Positions 50,001 to 59,000 of a stretch of DNA of 64,000 nt are shown one piece after another. Source of the DNA: Tretioscincus oriximinensis. Its lineage: Eukaryota > Chordata > Lepidosauria > Squamata > Gymnophthalmidae. Location: contig JAJVDF010000655.1 of NCBI GenBank assembly GCA_022410635.1, positions 431,290 to 495,289 of the forward strand, read 5' to 3'. Within the stretch, counting starts at the first letter, position 1, and each line of letters opens with the position of its first letter. The translations under genes were made by a program, and so were the position numbers. The notes beneath the pieces are model-generated. The model was given only the letters and a program-made list of their open reading frames with translations. It was not told where the DNA came from and made no database searches.

Positions 50001-53000
50001 CCAAGCATTTGGAAATGCCATATTTATCAGCCATAAGAGTTTGTATAATATCAGGAATCTAATCTTATGGGGATCTTTGGGGCAGTAATTTTCAGCATCT
50101 GTGTCCACTATCAGCCTGGATTCATGGCAATGGCATCACTGCTGCCTATACGGGTGGAAGCAGGCTACAACTTTATACTTCCTACCCATGTTCGGCCCCA
50201 AGTGGTTCTGAACTGGCCAGCCACACCATGCATGTGGAAATCAAACCTCTTCCAAGGAGGGGCCGCTACTGATGAAAAGTATAATGTGATTCTGGGTAGC
50301 AAGATTAACATATGTTTTTTCTGTTGCAATGTCTTTTTAATTATACACTCCCTCCTTGTTAATTCTAGTTAGATGGCTTGCCTGAAAACTCTCCTATCAA
50401 CATAGTGCAAACTCCAATTCCAATCACCACCTCTGTCCCCAAGCGGGCAAAAAGTCAAAAGAAGAAAGCGCTGGCAGCAGCATTGGCCACAGCTCAAGAA
50501 TATTCAGAAATTAGTATGGAGCAAAGGAAACTCCAGGTCTGTTCTATCAATTTATAATTTAAATGGCGTGTCGATAGGTAGAAGCTCATATTCTAGTTGC
50601 AGTTGGAAAGCTTTTAACCTATGAATTCTTACTGTAATCTGACAGAAATTAGTGGGATTCTGAGAGAAGCTTCATGGTCACAGTTTCCCATGTGGGGAAG
50701 ATACAGAAGACTATTCCTGTAATTGGAAAAATAGCACTAACAGTTTTCCAGGGGATTTTGGGTAGGAGGGGATACAGAAAAAATATGATGTGTTCTGTAT
50801 GTGCACTGGATTACTTTGGCAATTAAGAGGTATCCACTATGTTGTTCTAAATAAAGGAATCACTTTTGTGCTTAAATAATCTTTATTCTCTCTCCCAACC
50901 CCCATCCACCCAGTCTCTGAGCAACAATAAGGCTATACAAATACATAGATATCAGAGATTAAATAAGGTAATTGGTTTTTCCCCTTTCATCTGTGACAAC
51001 TTTTTTGGAAGGCATCAAGGAACAGGATCTGCCATTTTCTTGGGGTTTTTCTTCATCACTGTTTAAGCTATGTATTCGTTATAACAATCGCCAAATACTA
51101 GTAGGAATTGATATAATCAACAGATGAACAGTCTCATGTCTAGAAACATGCCTTTAAAACCATGGAGATTGTATTCCTAGATAACTATTAAAAAGAGTTT
51201 TTTTATAGATGAAAGGGGTTAAAAACTATTGATTTGCACAACACAAGGACAGGGCTTACATGTAGTTCTATGTGTACTGAATTACTTAATGCAAAACTGT
51301 CAACTACTAGATTATCCTAATCTTAGTCTACATCCTGACCACCTGCAACAAATTACTTTACATATCAAATCCAGCTTCCGTCTAAACTGACTGCACCTAT
51401 ACTAGGTATTCCTAGAAAATCAGTCTAGCTTTTGAGATCATTGCAGCTTCCTTTCCTGATTAGAGTAACCTTTATTGTACTACTGTTTATTCCAAATAAT
51501 AGGAAGCTGTTTCTAAAGCAGCTGGAAAAAAGAGCAAAACTCCGGTGCAACTAGACTTGGGGGATATGTTAGCAGCTCTTGAAAAACAACAGCAGGCCAT
51601 GAAGGCACGGCAAATAACAAACACTAGACCACTTTCCTATACAGGTGAGTACATTTGATGCATGCCCACCATATGTGGTTTCACAGATTTTCTGAACTGT
51701 ATGTTTTTAAAGGGGCAGTCTTTTCATATTGAATTACATGGTCCAATATTTCAAGTTCATAGCAGATTAAGACCCATTATGCTATGCAGTGTATGACTGG
51801 TTTTGCCATTGTTGTGGTTCATCAGATACCCAGCACGAATTGCTCAGTCACTAAGAAAAAGGTCTTTCGTCAGACACAAATGGCTCAGTTACTAAGGAGA
51901 CGGTTTTCCATCTGGGAGATCAGGTTTCAAAGCCCTGTGTCGTACGTGGGGAAGGGTGAGCACCTTCCACTGGCCTGCAGCTCTAGCCAATTCAGCTATT
52001 TGAAAGAGATGCAAATTTGTAATCTGCATGTCAATTAGATAAATGAGTACCATCATTAACCTGATGGGAAAGATAGAATAAGATGTCAGCCTTCAGACAA
52101 AAATTAACCCTGTAAGATGCTCTAGAAAAGAGTGGGGTATAAAAACTCTATTCTTCCTCTTCTTCTTCTCCTCCTCCTCCTTCCTCTGACTGTTCACCCA
52201 AGTTTGTAAAAGTAGAATTCCCCTGCATCCAAGTGGTACATGTTATTCTTGTAGCTTTCTCCACCATGTCCAATCTAAAGCTTTTTGAGAAGTTCTTCTA
52301 GAATGTGATCATAATGATCCTTAGTTATTAGCAGAATCTGAATTTAGGAGAAGGATGTTGTCATTCAGAGAAATGAGGTTTTCCAATGTGAGAACACTGA
52401 GACACAATCATCCAACACTGTTCTCTGAAATTGTTATATCAGGAAGGATTGAAAGCACTTTAACACAGTATTTCTAATCTTGTATTGTACAACCTACAGT
52501 ATCAAAAGCTACTGACAGATCAGGCAGAGTCAGCTATCATACACATTGAGACTCTTCTGCAAGGCAGAACATCCAAAGCAGATTTTGCCTCAAATCTGAG
52601 TCCGAAGTGCATCTGGGTATTTCATCTAAGGATGCTTGTATTTGAAAAATCGCAACTTTGCTCAGAACACTGATAGGTCAGATGGCTAAGAGTCAAAATC
52701 CAACAGAGATTGTGAATTTGGAGTTTTGAGAATTTGCTTATTCAAAGTGTTGCATTCTTGACTTTTTGTAGTTTGGGGATTATCATGCTGTATTCCATAA
52801 TCGTTCTTTGAGGCAGAGGTTTTGGATATGACTGTGACATCCATGTTCAAAAGTTCTGAAGAACCAAATACAATGAATGGTCTCCTAGACATCGGTACTC
52901 TTCTTATAGAGAAGAATTCTGTCGTCTTGTGTTTTGCAGTTGGTAATAGTTCTGTAGTTTTGACAAAAAGTTATTTTTTCACAGTTGTTGACCCTTTGCA

Positions 53001-56000
53001 AGGTCTTTTGTAGAGCAGTTGTTATGTATTGCAAGTTGATCTGTTCTCAGCCAGGAAAGTGCAATTTTCCATGGTAGCATGGCTGTGTTTTTGGTTGCCA
53101 GTTGAAGACATTTCTTGGCTTTGTTTTCCAAATACCAATTAATTTAACTGTCTAATATGTTTAAGAGTGGGCAGGCTATATCATGGTAATCTTCAGTCAA
53201 GCTTTTCCTTGACAGCAATACAGAAAAGATTTGTCATTTATTTCTTCTTAGATATTTTTCAGTTTCCCATCTGGGTTGTAGAATCTGTTGCCCAATAACT
53301 AATTGGTCCTCATTTCCCCCCTTGAGGTGCACCAATAATCATTCTATCAATTTAGAAAATCTTTAGACCTCTTTAACCTGGCCTTTGGTTGAAGAATCAG
53401 CTTTCCCTTCCACACTTTCAGACACTGTTTTGAAATATTAATTTTGCATTCTTATTTTATTGTTAGCCACCCTGAGATCTTTGGTTACATGGTGGGGTAT
53501 AAGTGTAAATATCATATATAATAGAAAGCATGTTGGTGAGTTTTGCATTCTGAGGTATAATGAACAGTGACAGGGCTTGGAACTTTGGCAGCCTCCACAG
53601 ACCAGAATTCTGGGTTGGAAACTGGCACAAAGACAGAAAACCGGGGGAAATAATCAGTACTGGGAGGGAAAGGGAGGTGAGGAGGAACAAAGGAAAGAAT
53701 GGATAAAAGACGGAAGGGAAGGAAGAACAATAAAGAAAAGAAAGAAGGAAGAAAAGGAAAGCAGAAAGAGGGAATGAAACAAAGGGAGGGGTGGATGATA
53801 GATTGGAGCAAGGGAGAGAAGGGGCTACAGTTTGTTGCATTACTGTAATGCATCAGGCTAATTCCACTAATAAATAATAAGTTTTGCTTCTGTCTTTACA
53901 TCTAATGATGAGGGACAGTGTCTAAATGTTAAAACTCATCACAGGTTCGACCATTCCACTTCGTAACTTCCCTGTTTTTTTTCCCAATGAAGCAAACACA
54001 TGAGGCTGAATCTGTTTTCTTTTATCACAATGAATTTATTGGTTTGCTTAATCTGTTTATATGTAGTTGGTAGCGCTGCTCCATTTCACACCAAAGAACC
54101 TGCCAGTCGAAAGTCCATAACTAAAGGACCGCTGACAATCCTCAATCCTTTGGATTCAACAGCCCCAAAAGTAAAGCGAGGCAAAGAAAAAGAAGTTTCG
54201 AAGCTCAAACGGCCCACGGCTCTTAAAAAGGTAAATCGCCATCCGGAAGAATGTGGCAGAATGTTATCACCTTACCTTGAATGTAGGAAAGATCCAACTA
54301 TCTACATGGTATTTTTTCTGCTTGTGTTGAAAAAATGTTTAATGTTTTGCAGATGTTGCAATTACTGACTCGACATTTGTCATAGAAATCTGGGTTTTTT
54401 TCTCAAAAACCCTGTATAAACAATAAAATAATAAAATTAAATTAAAAGAAACAGGTTTTGCATTGCTGCCTAGAGCAGTGACTTGTTACAGGATGATCCA
54501 GGAAGTAAAGAGAGGACATTGCTCGGTTGAGTGCTTATCTTGCTGAGCATTTATTAGCACATTGTGCCTGTGTTTTGTGTTGGTCTGCACAGTATCTTTA
54601 TTTCTTTCCCCAGTGCCCATATCACCTGAGCCCTTGCCACTTCCTTTATTATGATTGTACTAGTGGGATCAGCCTGAGCTTGCTATACCAGAAACAAGCT
54701 CGAGCCCTACCCTCCTTTCCCCCATCCAGCCGACGTGATTTGCAGTGCTCTCCTCCAGCTGCTCCTATCTTCCACTGCGTTCAGGGGGGAGGGGGAGGCA
54801 GCGGGAATTGGCTGAGGGCCCAACTGCATGTGGTGCTCACTGTTGGTGGTTTGTCTCTAGCGTGCACATGCATCAGAAATGGCCATCGGCGACTTCGTAT
54901 TGGTGCTTGTGTTTGCCATCTGTTGCTCTGGCAATGGTTTTTGTCCAATCACCAGGCAGGGGATGTGGGAGTTACAACCCCTTGCTCAGTGATTGGACTA
55001 ACAATCGGCATCACCTCCTTATATATTAAGATGATTTTCATGTAGCTATAAATCACAAAGTAGGGCACAACTGACTGAGGAAAATCTTAAGTTCAGTTGA
55101 CAGTTTGATGCAAATGCACATCTAAAAAAAATCATCTGTGTAAGAGTAGAAAATGATTTAGATTGACATTAGATAGAAAGACATTTCAGGTTTATTTTTA
55201 AATATTTGATTAAGAACACATTATAATAAACAATAAACTTTACAAAAAGATTAAGAGATCAGTTACTAATTGCTTCATTGATTTCAGATTATTCTAAAAG
55301 AAAGAGAAGAGAAAAAAGGACGGCTGTCTGTGGATCACAGCCTTCTAGGCACTGATGAGGAACAAGAACAAGACCTGAACCTAAACCTGACTTCTAACCA
55401 GTCAGAGGAACTAACATCACAAGAAGGTTAGCACTGTTCCACTCTTATGGCTCTTGCAACATTGCCATAGGTGGGCCATTTGATCCTCTAGAATGGGATA
55501 ACATGGAATATGAGATGAGAGACTGCAAGGCAGGCAAAGATGCTTGAAACAAGAAGTAACCAAGGGGAAGGGTTAGATTATGGGGTCAGATGGGCCTGGG
55601 GTTGGGTTTGTCATCTCATATTGTTCCATGACTTTGTCAATGTTGCACTTTGAGAAGTCTCTTCATTATTATTGTGGTTAAGGCTGGTGACTTAGTACTT
55701 ACCAGATCATGGCATTCAGGATAAAGATTGTCAAAAATTAAACTGATTTTGATAGTGCCTAAAAAAGAAAAGATAGACAGCGTAAGATTTCCTAGATAAG
55801 TCTATTTCTTCAAGTCCATCTGAAGAAATAGTTTTGTCTATAAAAACTTATAGTGCCTTCCTTTTTATTGTCAGTCTCTGCTATGAGACTCCCTTGCTAG
55901 ATTTTCTGGATCCAGACTAACACAGCTATATCTTTGAAATTATTTATTCAGAAAGGGTTTCCAAGTAAACTATTTTTTGCAGTTTTCTAAACATACCCAA

Positions 56001-59000
56001 GATGGTTGCCCCAACAGAAAAAGCCCCATCTGTTGTTTAACATCTATAATGCACCATCTCCTTTAGGATTTTTGAAATTAGGTTGAATCAACATATTTCT
56101 GATTGTAGATACCCTGAGCTATCTGTAAGTACAAGAAATGTAGTGTCTAATTGCAGAAGCTTACAAGGGAATTCTGATTTAGAAACAAGAATTTCTACAT
56201 TTTCTTTAGCATCCCTAAATCTGCTTGTTTATATATTTCCTGTGAATGTTCCAGATGTTACATTCAAAGAAACTTGTTTATTGTAACATTTTCCCTGCAA
56301 AAAGTTTATTTTAGATGGAAGAAAAAAAGCTTTTGTTATTTGGGTCAAACTCCCAAAACATGTGGCAGTCTTTTATAAATTATTTGCAAAATCCAGATGC
56401 CCCTTGCAAATTGCATTGTAAAGCTCACTCAGTGAAAGGAATGTCATTTGAGTATTCGTATCAGTTTAATAAAGTTTTGTTTTAATGTTGACAAATATTT
56501 TGAATGTTTTGAAAGTTCCTGGTTATGTAATGTTGAATTTGCTAATTATTATATGATTAAACATACTAGTATAATGATGATATTCTGTAAATATGTTTCC
56601 ATTAATTTCTGGAAGGTCCTTCATTTTGTTATGAACCAAGAATAGGTAACACAGAAATCCCTAAATAGGCTTAGGAAGCAGTGTTGCTAGAATGAAAGAC
56701 AACCTTAGTAAATGGAACTATTTAGCAGAGTCAGGCACTGTATGAATGTGGAGTTGAGCAAACAATAAAGCATCTGAATACCTGCCCACATTGTTCTGTT
56801 TCATGTTTTATAGAATAGTCTTCAATGCTACAGATACTTCAACTGTAGTGGCCTATTTCTACCTTATTTCATTATGCAGTGGACATTGTTTTAAACAGTT
56901 GTAAGATTTTATTGATTAGATACTTGCTGTTTTCATTTTAACTTGTCATTTTATATTAGCTTTATGATCTGTTCTATTAGAATGTAATGCTTTTGACACA
57001 AAATAAATCAATTTCAGGAGGGGATCCTAGATAGATGCTAGCTGTACTTTGAAAATCCCACACTCAGAAGATTTTAAATGCTAGAAATCAGCTCTCATGT
57101 CAGTACACTGTACAGCTGCTGATTAAGTGTTGTAAAAGAAATCTTATTTAGATGTATATTAATGGAATTTAGAGCAAAGAAAAAGACTAATGACATGAAG
57201 TGAAAGGAGCTCCAGACCATGTGGATTTCTGAATAATTAAGGGTCCCCACCACCATCTTCTTGCTTCCTCCTTACAGAAACTGGACTCAGTGTGCCAAGT
57301 GACACTTCCCTCTCTCCAGCAAGCCAGAATTCTCCCTACTGCATGACACCAGTATCTCAAGGCTCACCAGCTAGCTCGGGGATAGGCAGTCCCATGGCAT
57401 CTTCAACTATAACAAAAATTCACAGCAAGAGATTCAGAGAGTAAGTGTCTTTTTTTTGGTGTTTGAAACACTTTATTATTAAATCGCTTTACATTAATAC
57501 TGTATTACATTAATATCTTCTGTGTTCCAAGCAGGTTCTTTTTCTCTCTTCCCCACCTTCTCCCGCCCTACCCTCCTTTTAAACGGGGCTTGGGGTTACA
57601 TCTGGAATATAAGAACATAAGAGGAGTGCTGCTGAATCGGGCTGGAGCCCATCTAGCCTTGCATTCTGATTCACACCGATTCACCAATTGCACCTGGGCA
57701 GTCTAGAACAGAAGAAGGCAAAATCTTCAACAGTTCTCGATGCCCTGCAAACAGCATTTCAAGAATACTGCCTGTTGCTCCATCTAAATATATCAATTTC
57801 AGTTTCACCACTTCCCTCCCACATCTTGCCCCTATATAATATTGAACCTGCAACCATTTCCATTTACACTCCCTTATTTTCCTGATTATTAATTCTACAA
57901 TTAGAAATTTCATTTGCAATCACATTGATTATATATTCATGCATTTTCTGTATTGATGATCTTTGCACCCACCTACCAACACATGGAGCACATGTAATTA
58001 TCTTTTCTATAACATCTCTTACCTAAGTCTCCATGTACTGTTACCAATTTGTCAGTTATTTTTATCTGCAGAAAAATATATTATTTATTTACAGAGAATA
58101 ACAGAATGTTAATCCACTTTAAGGCTGGGTTGAGAAAACCAACACTACTGTTTGCATGATTCTCACTTCATTTTTATTGAGAAAAAAATTGCAAAACTGT
58201 GAAACTGTTGCACAATTTAAGCAAGGGAGCAATGCTCTCAAAATTTAAAACAGACTTAAAATATAATATATTTCTTTGGAACAGCTTTCAAAGCAGAAAT
58301 TCTTGCATGCTGCTGTGAAGAATTTAGTTCCCTGTTTCTCAATAAAGGATAGTACAGAAAACAATCATAAGTACAGTTTCTTCAGTGTTCATAAAATCAT
58401 GTAAATAAATATGTATTTCAGCCTGGGGGTTGAACCATAACCTGTTTAATCGCTTCGATTTCTTGCTGTGATTTTATTCTCTGTAATTCTACATTTATTT
58501 CCCAAAATGTCCAGAAATGCAAAGTGCATCTTGTGCTTAAGTATGGATTAATTACAATAAATCTCAGTATCTTTTCTTCAAACATGAAGGTGTAGTAAAA
58601 TTGCTCTTCAGCAGTGATGAAATAGAAAGTCGGCATGCCCATCCCCCAGTATTGCCCTTTAATGGCATATTGCAGTTCAACTATTAAAAAGGCTACCAGA
58701 TGTGGAAGAAATTCTATTTTTATAAAGTCATAATGTTAAAAAATATTTTGCAGAAAAATGAAAAGGGCATAATTTTTAGCTGGTTTGGTTTGCAGGAGGT
58801 GGATGGAATGCACACCCCTATTCTGTAGCTTCCCACTGCATTTCTGAGCTAGATGGTGAGAAATAATGGAGCATGCTTGTCCTCCTTCCACCAGCCTACA
58901 CTTTGATGTATGTGGTTTCTTACTGCCTCTGAGTACAATGCTAGTGCTTAAATCCAAGACTGATCAAAGAATATACAGGGTGCTTCAAAAATGTATACAC

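Noticed and set aside
53577..53777. 66-codon charged frame
   Set aside because: Product of a polypurine tract (Glu/Lys/Arg only).
54527..55045. 172-codon frame in intron 12
   Set aside because: Cys/Leu/Ser-rich translation without homology, inside an intron; overlapping frame on the same strand is equally open. Probably chance.
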